From the NCBI GenBank assembly GCA_949285905.1, contig CASDZV010000019.1:1-64000 (forward strand): a stretch of DNA of 64,000 nucleotides. The letters run 5' to 3'. Shown piece by piece: positions 52,344 through 60,938 of this stretch; position 1 is the first letter of the stretch, and each line of letters begins with the position of its first letter. Below the pieces are notes generated by a model. The model was not told the DNA's origin and ran no database searches. It was given only the letters and a program-made list of their open reading frames with translations. A program made the translations under genes and the position numbers. Source of the DNA: an uncultured Spirochaetales bacterium (GTDB taxonomy: Bacteria > Spirochaetota > Spirochaetia > Sphaerochaetales > Sphaerochaetaceae).

Positions 52344-53110
52344 CACGCATCACATTTCTCGGGACGGGAACCAGCCATGGCGTTCCTGTCATCGGGTGCC
52401 ATTGTCCTGTATGTCTGTCCTCTGATTTCAGGGATAAGCGCTGGCGTTCGTCTGTATACATAGAGAAGGGTAACACGGCAGTTGTTATCGATACGGGATA
52501 CGAATTCCGTTTGCAATGCCTCAGGTCAGGCATAGAAAGGCTTGATGCTGTGCTTTATACGCATCAGCATTCCGATCATCTGATGGGACTGGATGATCTG
52601 AGAGTCTTTACAGGAGAGAGAAAGCTTCCTGTTTACGGATTTCCACATGTGCTTTCCGGTATAGAGCGCATTTTCCCTTATGCTTTTTCCGAGATGCCGT
52701 ACAAAGGTGTGCCGCGACTTGAGAAGAGGAATGTAGGGGAGGGCGAGCGTTTCAGTGTCGGAGAGCTTTCATTCACTGCCATTCCTGTCATGCATGGCTG
52801 CATGAGAATTGCAGGTTACCGCTTCGGAAATGTCGCTTATATCACTGATGTCTCTGACATGCTGCTTGATGAGAACATGGAGAATCTGAAAGGTGTCAGG
52901 ATTCTGATTGCAGGCGCGCTTCGGGACAGACCGCACTGGAGTCATTTCACATTCGCACAGGCTGTTGAGAGCGGTCGGGCAATCGGTGCTGAAAAAGTAT
53001 ATTTCACGCATATCAATCACGAGACAGCAGCCCGTGATATAGAATCGCGATTCGCTCCATATGCAGAGGGCGCATATGATACACTTACATTGGAGGTCGA
53101 TGATGAGTGA
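52340..53110 (+). CDS. Metallo-beta-lactamase-fold hydrolase (PhnP-like)
   Basis: 256 residues. Metal motifs are THQHSDHLMG, the second His in VMHG, Asp in YITDVSD and a C-terminal FTHINHET. An added N-terminal zinc pair GCHCPVC is typical of the PhnP/Lactamase_B_2 subgroup, which hydrolyses cyclic phosphodiesters. Without other phn genes the substrate is unknown. It starts over the stop of the small membrane protein and overlaps polA by eight bases. Confidence 0.87.
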   Translation: MTRITFLGTGTSHGVPVIGCHCPVCLSSDFRDKRWRSSVYIEKGNTAVVIDTGYEFRLQCLRSGIERLDAVLYTHQHSDHLMGLDDLRVFTGERKLPVYGFPHVLSGIERIFPYAFSEMPYKGVPRLEKRNVGEGERFSVGELSFTAIPVMHGCMRIAGYRFGNVAYITDVSDMLLDENMENLKGVRILIAGALRDRPHWSHFTFAQAVESGRAIGAEKVYFTHINHETAARDIESRFAPYAEGAYDTLTLEVDDE

Positions 53111-55934
53111 TGAGCTTTTTTCGGAGTTTGATCTTGATCCTGAGAATATAAAAAAGGAACGGGATGAGAAGAAAGCGGAGACAAGAAGCACAAAAGAAGT
53201 CCCGCCGCCACCTCAGTTCACTTTCGACAAGCGTCTTTATATCATAGATGGTTATTCTGTTATTTACAGAAACTACTTTGCACATCTTTCAAATCCGCTG
53301 ACAGACCGCAATGGAACGAATGTAAGTGCTTACTTCGGATTCTTCTCCACTCTCTTCTCGCTGATGTCTGGATACAAGATGGATTATCTGGCTGTCGTGA
53401 TGGATGAAAGGGCCCCGACATTCCGTAAGGAGATGTATCCGGAATATAAAGCCAACAGGGATAAAGCTCCAGAGGACCTTCATGCGCAGGTGCCTATGAT
53501 CAAATCCACGCTGGAGAAAATGCACATAGCTTGTCTTTCGCATCCAGGTTTTGAGGCTGACGATATCATCGCAACACTCTCCGAGCTTGCTTATAACCGT
53601 GGCGTTGAGACTGTGATGGTCACAGGGGACAAGGATCTCCTGCAGCTTGTAAGGGATCATGTTTATGCACTCAGACCCCCGAGAAAGGGAGAGTCCCAGT
53701 ATCGCTTCTTCCGTTCAGAGGAGGTGAAGGAGGAGTTCGGTGTAGGTCCTGAGCAGATTGTCGATTACCTCTCCATCATCGGTGACAAGGCAGACAACGT
53801 GCCTGGTATCAAGGGACTTGGTGAGAAAGGCGCTGTGAAGCTTCTTGAGGAATATGTATCTCTCGATGGAATCTACCGCCATCTTGATATGCTCCAGAAA
53901 GGTGTGCAGAAGAAGCTTCTGGATGGCAAGGAAGATGCCGCGCTGTCGAAGGCTCTGATTGTTCTGCGTCGCGATGCTCTTCCATCTGATTTTGATATAA
54001 CACCACTCTCTGTTTCCTCTGTCGATCTTTCTGGAGGTGCTGCTGATTTCGAGGAAAGGAACTGCCGCTCCCTGCTTCGTCGTATCGGCACGAAATCAGA
54101 GAGCGTGAAAGCTGAAGAGAGCGATGGGAAGCAGAGCACTGAAGAGCGCGGCGTATATTGCGCGATAACGGATCTTAGTGAGGTCCGCCGCCATTTCGAG
54201 CGTGCAGTCAACGAGTTTGATGGCCTGATGGCTCTGGATACTGAGACGACAGGACTTGAAGATGATGCCGATATCATCGGATTCTCATTCTCCTATGAGA
54301 AAGGCAATGCATATTATGTTCCACTGATTGCTGAAGGAAAGGAATATAATACACGGGAGGATGTCAAAGTTCTCTTCGATGATTATCTTGCCACTGGCAG
54401 GATAAAGGTCATAAACCAGAATGTGAAGTATGATCTGAAGATCATCTGGCGCCTTGGTTCGGATATCAGGAAGATTGCGTTCGATACAATGATAGCCGCA
54501 TGGCTCATCGATGCTAATGCCAATATCTACAATCTTGATGAGCTTTCGGGACGCTATCTCAATATGACTACAATTCACTATGAGGATGTGGTCGGGAAAG
54601 ATGAGATTTTCTCAGATATACCGCTTGAGAAGGCTGTGCCATATAGTGCAGAGGACAGTGATATGGCATATCGTCTATATCTTCTTTTCTCTGAGGAGCT
54701 GAAGAAGAAGGGGCTTGAGAATGTCTTTTATAACCTTGAGCTTCCTCTGATTCCGATTCTTGCCAGAATGGAAGTGAACGGGATTCATCTTTCAGAGGAG
54801 CGCATAAACAAGCTCAAAGAAGATATAGATGGAAAAGTCTCCTCTCTTATCCGCCGTATCTACGATGAAGCGGGACATGAATTCAATATAAACAGCACGA
54901 TGCAGCTTTCCCGCGTCCTCTTTGACGAGATGGGCATGAAAGCCGGTAAAAAGACTCGCAACGGATATTCAACTGATACAGCCACACTGGAAGGACTCCG
55001 GGCAGAGGGCGGTGAGATTATCCGCGACATCCTGGACTATCGCCAGCTTTCAAAGCTGAAGAGTACTTATATTGATGTTCTTCCAGCGCTTGCTGACAGT
55101 GATGGTCGTATTCATACATCTTTTCTGCAGACGGGAACAGCGACAGGTCGGCTCTCGTCACGTAATCCGAATCTTCAGAATATCCCTGTCAGAACCGATG
55201 AAGGCCGTCTCATCAGAAGTTCGTTCACACCAGACGATGGCATGGTCTTCCTCTCCGCAGATTACTCGCAGATTGAGCTTGTTGTTCTCTCTGACGCGTC
55301 CCAGGACGCAGGGCTGATGGAAGCGTTCAATGCTGGCGTGGATGTCCATCGCTATACAGCTTCCATGATTTTTGCCCGTCCGATGGATGAAATCACGGAT
55401 CATGAGCGGCGTGTAGCCAAGACAATCAATTTCGGCATTATGTACGGAATGTCTGCGTTCCGCCTTTCAAATGAGCTTGGAATTCCCCGTAAGGATGCGG
55501 CTGCGTTCATAGACAGGTATTTCACTAAATATGCAGGAGTGCGGGGCTTTGTTGAGAAAACAGAGGAAGAGGCAAGGCGGAACGGCTATGTGAGAACACG
55601 GCTTGGACACATCAGGGAAGTGCAGGGCATCAACAGCTCGAATAAAGTGGAGCGTGCAGGAGCGGAGCGCATCGCTGTCAATACTGTTATTCAGGGCACA
55701 GCGGCAGAGATTATGAAACTTGCAATGATTTCCATTGCCTCCGCTCTCTCAGAAGGACAGTACAGGACACGTATTCTGCTGCAAGTCCATGATGAGCTGA
55801 TATTCGAAGTGCCAGAGAATGAGAAGGCTGCAATTGCAGAGCTTGTGAAGACAAAAATGGAGAGTGCTGTGAAACTTTCTGTACCTCTCCGTGCTTCGCT
55901 TGAATTCGGTTCTTCTTGGGGGGATATGCACTGA
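53103..55934 (+). CDS. polA: DNA polymerase I
   Basis: 943 residues with all three domains. The 5'-3' exonuclease/FEN domain (about 40-320) has VMVTGDKDLLQLV and SIIGDKADNVPGIKGLGEKGA. The 3'-5' proofreading domain keeps its acidic residues (MALDTETTG, NVKYDLKII, YSAEDSDMAYRLY), so editing is probably active. The polymerase domain has TATGRLSSRNPNLQNIP, SADYSQIEL, RRVAKTINFGIMYGMSAF and QVHDELIFEVP. The N-terminal 40 residues are an extra charged leader. The ATG at 53103 follows TGGAGG. Confidence 0.97.
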   Translation: MSDELFSEFDLDPENIKKERDEKKAETRSTKEVPPPPQFTFDKRLYIIDGYSVIYRNYFAHLSNPLTDRNGTNVSAYFGFFSTLFSLMSGYKMDYLAVVMDERAPTFRKEMYPEYKANRDKAPEDLHAQVPMIKSTLEKMHIACLSHPGFEADDIIATLSELAYNRGVETVMVTGDKDLLQLVRDHVYALRPPRKGESQYRFFRSEEVKEEFGVGPEQIVDYLSIIGDKADNVPGIKGLGEKGAVKLLEEYVSLDGIYRHLDMLQKGVQKKLLDGKEDAALSKALIVLRRDALPSDFDITPLSVSSVDLSGGAADFEERNCRSLLRRIGTKSESVKAEESDGKQSTEERGVYCAITDLSEVRRHFERAVNEFDGLMALDTETTGLEDDADIIGFSFSYEKGNAYYVPLIAEGKEYNTREDVKVLFDDYLATGRIKVINQNVKYDLKIIWRLGSDIRKIAFDTMIAAWLIDANANIYNLDELSGRYLNMTTIHYEDVVGKDEIFSDIPLEKAVPYSAEDSDMAYRLYLLFSEELKKKGLENVFYNLELPLIPILARMEVNGIHLSEERINKLKEDIDGKVSSLIRRIYDEAGHEFNINSTMQLSRVLFDEMGMKAGKKTRNGYSTDTATLEGLRAEGGEIIRDILDYRQLSKLKSTYIDVLPALADSDGRIHTSFLQTGTATGRLSSRNPNLQNIPVRTDEGRLIRSSFTPDDGMVFLSADYSQIELVVLSDASQDAGLMEAFNAGVDVHRYTASMIFARPMDEITDHERRVAKTINFGIMYGMSAFRLSNELGIPRKDAAAFIDRYFTKYAGVRGFVEKTEEEARRNGYVRTRLGHIREVQGINSSNKVERAGAERIAVNTVIQGTAAEIMKLAMISIASALSEGQYRTRILLQVHDELIFEVPENEKAAIAELVKTKMESAVKLSVPLRASLEFGSSWGDMH

Positions 55935-56515
55935 TGATCATCGGACTGACTGGTAAAAGCTGTGCAGGGAAGGATACTGTTGCCGCGCTCCTGCCTCCTG
56001 ACCGCTTCACTGTAATTGATGTGGATGCGCTGGGTCATGTTGCGCTGGAGGCGAATCATAAAGCGCTTCGTGAAGCTTTCGGTGATGGGATATTCTCTGC
56101 AGATGGCAAAGTAGACAGGAAGGTTCTCGGTCCCATTGTTTTCAGTAATCCGGAAAAGCTTAAGACTCTAAACGCAATCACGCACCCATGGATGAGAGAC
56201 GAGGCACTGAGAATGGCTCATGAAGCTGAGAGCGAGGGGAAGCGGGCTGTCATAAACGCAGCACTCCTTGAATCTATGGGATTTGTCCCATGCTGTGACC
56301 TGATTGTACTCGTCGTTGCTCCATATGATGTGAGAGCGAAGCGCGCATTGGAGCGCGATGGCATGACAGAAGAGCGTTTCAGGGACAGGGCGGCAGCGCA
56401 GAAGGATATCGGATTATCTCTTCTCCAGTCAGGGCGTCGTGTGATAACAATTCTTAATGACAGCGATAAAGATACAATTTCTCGACAAGTATCATTTCTA
56501 TGTGCTAAAATTTGA
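55934..56515 (+). CDS. coaE: Dephospho-CoA kinase
   Basis: 193 residues, last step of CoA synthesis. The P-loop GLTGKSCAGKDTV has Asp where Ser/Thr usually follows the lysine. The rest matches the family: VIDVDALGHVALE, LGPIVFSNPEKLKTLNAITHP and VINAALLESMG. It is linked to polA by ATGA overlap, a common bacterial neighbour pair. The frame is open 18 bases further upstream inside polA; ATG 55934 is chosen by homology. Confidence 0.88.
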   Translation: MIIGLTGKSCAGKDTVAALLPPDRFTVIDVDALGHVALEANHKALREAFGDGIFSADGKVDRKVLGPIVFSNPEKLKTLNAITHPWMRDEALRMAHEAESEGKRAVINAALLESMGFVPCCDLIVLVVAPYDVRAKRALERDGMTEERFRDRAAAQKDIGLSLLQSGRRVITILNDSDKDTISRQVSFLCAKI

Positions 56516-56530
56516 TGGAAGAGGCTTTTT

Positions 56531-58450
56531 ATGGGAAAGAAGACAAGAATCGTCTTGCTGTCGATAACAGCAGCTATAGCAGTGTTCACTTTCGTTGCGA
56601 TGTGGACTGTAAGACCGGATTCTCAGAGTTCCGTGCTCGATGCAGCCAGGGAAAGGCAGAATGAGCCTCTTCTTCAGGTTTCAGAGCCTTTAGAGACTGA
56701 TGTTGCCACTCTGAGCGCAGAAGAAGAGATGGCAGAGAAAGTTGCTGCACTCCTTTCATCTGATGAGGCATTTGTCTCCACGCTTGCTGAAGACATTGCA
56801 GGACGCATTTCCCTTGATGATTACATCCCAGAGCTGACGGAGAATGTTTATAACAGGATCTCCAGTCAGTATGATGCAATTGCAGCAGAGATTGCTGCCA
56901 TGGTCAGCGGTTCTCTTGAAGATGATGTTCTCGCTATTTACGAGAAGCACAAGGAAAGTGTTGTCACAGATGTTGTCCTTGGCATCCTTGAGGAGTATGA
57001 CAGCCTTTCAGACTCAGAGAAGAGTGAAATTCTGTCGCTCGAGTCACAGCTTCTTGAAATCTATGCAGAATATCGCGATGCACTTGTCTCCGATCTTGCT
57101 CTTGAGACGCTTTCATCAGGGCTTTCGGCTGATGAAATCGATGCACTCATCCTCAATTATTATGAGAGAGAGAAGAGCAATATCGCCGCTGATATGGGAG
57201 CAGCGCTTCTTGCAGAATACAGCTCGCTCGATGCAGCTACAAGAGCTGAAGTGCTCGGAATAGAAGGTATCTATGCATATTACCGCGCTGTTCTTATCCA
57301 TGAGATACTGAATGAAGTTCCTGAAGTGGATGTAAAGCAGGAGGCTCAGAGGCTCTATAGCTCTTATAGAGCAGATATTGTAAGCGATCTTGAAAATGCG
57401 ATTATCGCTGATTATTCATCGCTTACAGGTGATGAGAAGGCTGCTCTTCTCGATCTTCCTGAACACGACATTGAGGAGCAGGCAGTTGCACTCTATGAGA
57501 AATACAGAGATGTCATAATTGCCGACATTCTTTCAGCATTGCAGTCTGAGCCTGTCACAGCTTCCGTGGAGCCGGAACCTGTAGCAGAGCCAGAGAAACC
57601 TGAACCAGCTCCTGTAGAAGAGCCTGAGCCTGTCGTTGCTGATGAGCCTATTGTCCGCACGTACACATATGCAGGCTACACGCTTGTAGGAACTATCAGC
57701 ACAGGCTCTGCAGTGCTTGAATACCCTGCGGTAGCAACAGACAGCGATGTGAATGCATTCTTCGCTCTTGAGAATGAGAAGTACGGGCTTGCTGAAATGG
57801 GTATAAGCTACAGAATCAATGGCAATGGAAGCGTGACAGTCACGTATCCAGAAGCAATCAGCAAGGAAGATGCAGCTACAGCTCTTGATGCATTCGTCGC
57901 AGATCTCATTGCGTACCTTACAGCACCCGTTGAGGAGCCGGAACCTGCAGCAGTAGAAGAGCCTGAGCCTGTCGTTGCTGATGAGCCTATTGTCCGCACA
58001 TACACATATGCAGGCTACACGCTTGTCGGGACAATAAGTACAGGCTCTGCAGTGCTTGAGTACCCAGCGGTAGCAACAGACAGCGATGTGAATGCATTCT
58101 TTGCTCTTGAGAATGAGAAGTACGGGCTTGCTGAAATGGGCATAAGCTACAGAATCAATGGCAATAGAAGCGTGACAGTCACGTATCCAGAATCAATCAG
58201 CAAAGAGGACGCAGCTGCTTCGCTAGATGTATTTGTTGCAGATCTCATTGCGTACCTTACAGCACCGGTGGAGGTCGCTGAACCAGAAGAGCCAGAGATA
58301 GTTCCTGCAGAAAAAGTGAAGCTTGGTGCTCCATCGTTTGCAGAAGGCGGAATTATTGATCCGAATGCTTCTGCTGAGGAGTATGAGAGAGCTCGTACGG
58401 AACTGAGGCGCTCAGAGATAGAAAAAGCTCTGGAGTTCATTGCAGAGTAA
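56531..58450 (+). CDS. Membrane-anchored repeat protein with Pro/Glu linkers
   Basis: 639 residues. One N-terminal membrane helix (about 6-26) anchors an extracytoplasmic chain. Residues 110-335 hold five or six degenerate helical repeats of about 40 residues (pattern YxxYRxxIVxD, then YSSLxxxEKxxIL). Two nearly identical 113-residue units follow, each with a Pro/Glu linker and a compact domain (TYTYAGYTLVGTISTGSAVL to DLIAYLTAP). The end is charged. I recognise no family. An AAGAGG site precedes the ATG. It may be a periplasmic spacer or scaffold; that is inference. Confidence 0.75.
   Translation: MGKKTRIVLLSITAAIAVFTFVAMWTVRPDSQSSVLDAARERQNEPLLQVSEPLETDVATLSAEEEMAEKVAALLSSDEAFVSTLAEDIAGRISLDDYIPELTENVYNRISSQYDAIAAEIAAMVSGSLEDDVLAIYEKHKESVVTDVVLGILEEYDSLSDSEKSEILSLESQLLEIYAEYRDALVSDLALETLSSGLSADEIDALILNYYEREKSNIAADMGAALLAEYSSLDAATRAEVLGIEGIYAYYRAVLIHEILNEVPEVDVKQEAQRLYSSYRADIVSDLENAIIADYSSLTGDEKAALLDLPEHDIEEQAVALYEKYRDVIIADILSALQSEPVTASVEPEPVAEPEKPEPAPVEEPEPVVADEPIVRTYTYAGYTLVGTISTGSAVLEYPAVATDSDVNAFFALENEKYGLAEMGISYRINGNGSVTVTYPEAISKEDAATALDAFVADLIAYLTAPVEEPEPAAVEEPEPVVADEPIVRTYTYAGYTLVGTISTGSAVLEYPAVATDSDVNAFFALENEKYGLAEMGISYRINGNRSVTVTYPESISKEDAAASLDVFVADLIAYLTAPVEVAEPEEPEIVPAEKVKLGAPSFAEGGIIDPNASAEEYERARTELRRSEIEKALEFIAE
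57614..57934 (+). repeat. First copy of a 339-bp tandem coding repeat
   Basis: It encodes the first 113-residue unit of the repeat protein. It matches 57953-58273 with an offset of exactly 339 bases and few differences, mostly silent. Confidence 0.88.
57953..58273 (+). repeat. Second copy of the 339-bp tandem coding repeat
   Basis: Differences from the first copy include Gly to Arg in NGN(G/R)SV, Ala to Ser in YPE(A/S)IS, and Ala to Val in LD(A/V)FV. Close identity points to recent duplication or ongoing gene conversion; copy number could vary between strains. Confidence 0.88.
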
Positions 58451-58454
58451 GCTG

Positions 58455-58472
58455 AGGGGTCTACGGACCCCT
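58455..58472. terminator. Hairpin between convergent genes
   Basis: AGGGGTC and GACCCCT enclose TACG. It lies five bases after one stop and three bases before the end of the convergent kamA-like gene. It is followed by ttaatta on the plus strand, so it can serve as a terminator mainly for the repeat-protein gene. Confidence 0.65.
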
Positions 58473-58475
58473 TAA

Positions 58476-59501
58476 TTATTCCGGGTAGTACCGTGTTTCA
58501 CCATCAGGAGTCTCAAAGAGATACCTGCCATCCGGCGTGCAGCCTTTGTAGTATGCATGGGTCAGGATGACTTTGCCACCACCTTGCGGAAGATCTGCAG
58601 TGTACTGTGGCATACCAAGTCCTGAGAGCTCTTTTCTTATGTTCCTCTCAATTTCCAGACCGCGTTCTATGCTTACTCTGAAGTGTGCTGTCCCTTGCAC
58701 TGGATCGTCCTGAAAGAGATAGTATGGCTTTATGCGAGCTGTCAGAAGTTTCTCAGAAAGCGCGATGAGCGTTGCTTCATCGTCATTTACTCCTTGCAAA
58801 AGGACACTCTGGTTAAATGCAGGGATGCCAATATCTACAAAGGAGGAGACTGCCTTTACCGCCTCCTCTGTCAGCTCTGCAGGGTGGTTGAACTGGGTCA
58901 TGAGGAAAAACGGTGCGCCTGAATTATGCTGTCTGATGATTTCCATGAGTTTCTTTGTAAATCGCTCGGGGAAAACAGCTACTGCCCGTGTGCAGAGACG
59001 GAATATGACATCTGGACATTTTTCTTTGAAGATAGAGAGCATTCTGTCTATGTGTTCATCTGATAGCGTGAACATGTCACCGCCAGTGAGGAGCACTTCC
59101 TTGATTTCATTGTGGGCTTTGATATACAACGCAGCTTCTTCAATTTCTTCATATGCTGCAGGTCCAGAAAGGTGCCCGGTAAAACGACGGCGGAAACAAT
59201 GTCTGCAATAAGCAAAACAGCGGTCCGTTGTATAGAATGCGGCTCTGTTGTGGTATCTGTGCACAAGGCGTCCTGTTCCCTGATGTGCACTCTCTTCCTG
59301 TGGGTCCAGATTGCCGATCCTGTCTTCATTCTCCATCACAGTAGGTACGAACTGCTTCCTGATTTCCGGAAGAGACAGAAGAGGGATGAGAGTGTCTGAG
59401 ATAAGGAGCGGAAGCGTTGATTCTCCTTTCTCTTTCCATGCTCTCTCTTCATCCCTCAGAGGGAGAATCTTTTCCAGCTGTTCTATTTCTGTGATAGCCA
59501 T
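58476..59501 (-). CDS. Radical SAM KamA-family aminomutase
   Basis: 341 residues. The [4Fe-4S]/SAM motif CFAYCRHCFRR gives C95, C99 and C102; LLTGGDMFTL and TRAVAVFPERFT follow; the PLP lysine is probably K310 in LPQGGGKV. Family members are lysine 2,3-aminomutase and EpmB. The length is EpmB-like (about 340), and classical KamA is longer (about 415); no epmA or efp lies near. It could act on free or protein lysine. A TATAAA box ends six bases before the ATG. Confidence 0.85.
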   Translation of the reverse strand: MAITEIEQLEKILPLRDEERAWKEKGESTLPLLISDTLIPLLSLPEIRKQFVPTVMENEDRIGNLDPQEESAHQGTGRLVHRYHNRAAFYTTDRCFAYCRHCFRRRFTGHLSGPAAYEEIEEAALYIKAHNEIKEVLLTGGDMFTLSDEHIDRMLSIFKEKCPDVIFRLCTRAVAVFPERFTKKLMEIIRQHNSGAPFFLMTQFNHPAELTEEAVKAVSSFVDIGIPAFNQSVLLQGVNDDEATLIALSEKLLTARIKPYYLFQDDPVQGTAHFRVSIERGLEIERNIRKELSGLGMPQYTADLPQGGGKVILTHAYYKGCTPDGRYLFETPDGETRYYPE

Positions 59502-59507
59502 GCGGAT

Positions 59508-59513
59508 TTTATA
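59508..59513 (-). promoter_or_regulatory. -10 box TATAAA of a probable leaderless mRNA
   Basis: On the minus strand TATAAA, six bases (atccgc), then the ATG at 59501. A TTGCTC exactly 17 bases upstream may be the -35. No Shine-Dalgarno. Confidence 0.6.
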
Positions 59514-59581
59514 GCACCTCTTAACAGTGAGAGCAATAGAGCAACAGCTGAATATGCGCTATGGTATGGAGTGGAGGGAAT

Positions 59582-60874
59582 ATGGCTGAAAAGAAAAGCC
59601 TTTCTGGCTATTGGAGAACAACATTTCTCATCGGACTTGGTTTTTTTACCATGGGACTGATGGATCCGCTTTATGACAATTACATACCGATGTTTCTCGG
59701 TTATTACATAGAGTCCTCGTCACTTGTCGGCACTGTCATGACTCTGGATAATATTCTGGCAATCTTTCTGATTCCTGTCTTCTCCGCGCTCTCTGACAGA
59801 ACGCGCACACGCATCGGAAGGAGGATGCCTTATATCATAACGCTGCTTCCGCTCTCAGCGCTGTTTTTCGCGATGGTTCCTTTTTCAGCTCTCGAGTCGT
59901 TCATATTCCTCTTTGCCACGATATTCCTGCTCAATATATTCAAGCAGGCTGTGCGTGGCCCTGTAGTAGCCCTGATGCCAGATATGGTTCCCGCGGATTT
60001 AAGAAGCGAGGCCAATGGAGTGATCAATACAATGGGAGGCCTTGCTACGATTCTGGGGACAATATTGCTAGCAAGACTCATGGATGTCTTCGTGAATGTC
60101 CCTGGTGTAGGAAGAGTTGATAAGATTCTGGCGTTTCCTGTTGCTTCGGTATTTGTCATTGTTGCTGTTGTTCTTCTATTTGTTTTCGTTAAGGAGAAGA
60201 ATAGTACAGTAGTGACGGAGAAGGAGAGGGAGGAGAAACCGAAAGAACCGATGATGAAGAGCCTCAATGCAATTTTCTCTGAAAAGGAAAAAAGCGCTCT
60301 TTTTATCCTTCTCTCGCTTCTTTGCTGGTTTATTGCTTATCAGGGGATATTACCATTCATTGGTGTCTATACGATGGAAGAACTCGGTACAAGTGCGGGA
60401 ACTGCCGCACTTTCATCTGGAATGGTGGGGGTGGCCTATGCTGTATTTGCAGTTCCATCTGGCAAGTTCGCGCATAAGCATGGAAGGAAGAAGACTATCA
60501 GATGGTCGCTGTTCGCAATCGTCGTGGTCCTTCTTCTCGTGTTCCTCCATGGAATACTTACAGGTGGTATGAACCCGACACTCCGTCTCCTCTCGTTCTG
60601 GGCACTTCTTTTCCTCTTCGGAATATTCTGGGTTACAGTTGTGACAAATTCCTTCCCGATGCTCTGGCAGATGGCAGATTACCAGACTATCGGAGTGTAT
60701 ACAGGAGCTTATTATTTCTTCTCACAGCTTGCCTCAATCGTAGCACCTCCTCTTTCTGGAGGAGCCATAGATCTCTTCGGGTATCCGGCGCTCTTCATCT
60801 TCGGTCTTGTCTTCATGCTTATAGCTTATTTCCTGATGAGCAACGTGCATCGCGGTGAGCCTGTGGATGACTGA
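59582..60874 (+). CDS. MFS transporter, sugar (GPH/SLC45-like) type
   Basis: 430 residues with 12 membrane segments. The loop 2-3 motif reads SALSDRTRTRIGRRMPYI, typical of glycoside-pentoside-hexuronide and SLC45-like carriers; loop 8-9 has GKFAHKHGRKK. The likely substrate is an oligosaccharide or glycoside, driven by a cation gradient. The ATG at 59582 has a GGAGGG site; seven upstream in-frame codons are not needed. It is divergent from the KamA-family gene. Confidence 0.85.
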   Translation: MAEKKSLSGYWRTTFLIGLGFFTMGLMDPLYDNYIPMFLGYYIESSSLVGTVMTLDNILAIFLIPVFSALSDRTRTRIGRRMPYIITLLPLSALFFAMVPFSALESFIFLFATIFLLNIFKQAVRGPVVALMPDMVPADLRSEANGVINTMGGLATILGTILLARLMDVFVNVPGVGRVDKILAFPVASVFVIVAVVLLFVFVKEKNSTVVTEKEREEKPKEPMMKSLNAIFSEKEKSALFILLSLLCWFIAYQGILPFIGVYTMEELGTSAGTAALSSGMVGVAYAVFAVPSGKFAHKHGRKKTIRWSLFAIVVVLLLVFLHGILTGGMNPTLRLLSFWALLFLFGIFWVTVVTNSFPMLWQMADYQTIGVYTGAYYFFSQLASIVAPPLSGGAIDLFGYPALFIFGLVFMLIAYFLMSNVHRGEPVDD

Positions 60875-60938
60875 ATGAAATGATTTTCCTTGCACCCTCT
60901 AATAACCTCTTGATACCATGAACAAAAGGGAGAAAAAG

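Noticed and set aside
57614..58273. Possible CRISPR-like or satellite repeat
   Set aside because: Only two units of 339 bases, fully coding and in frame. It is a protein domain duplication.
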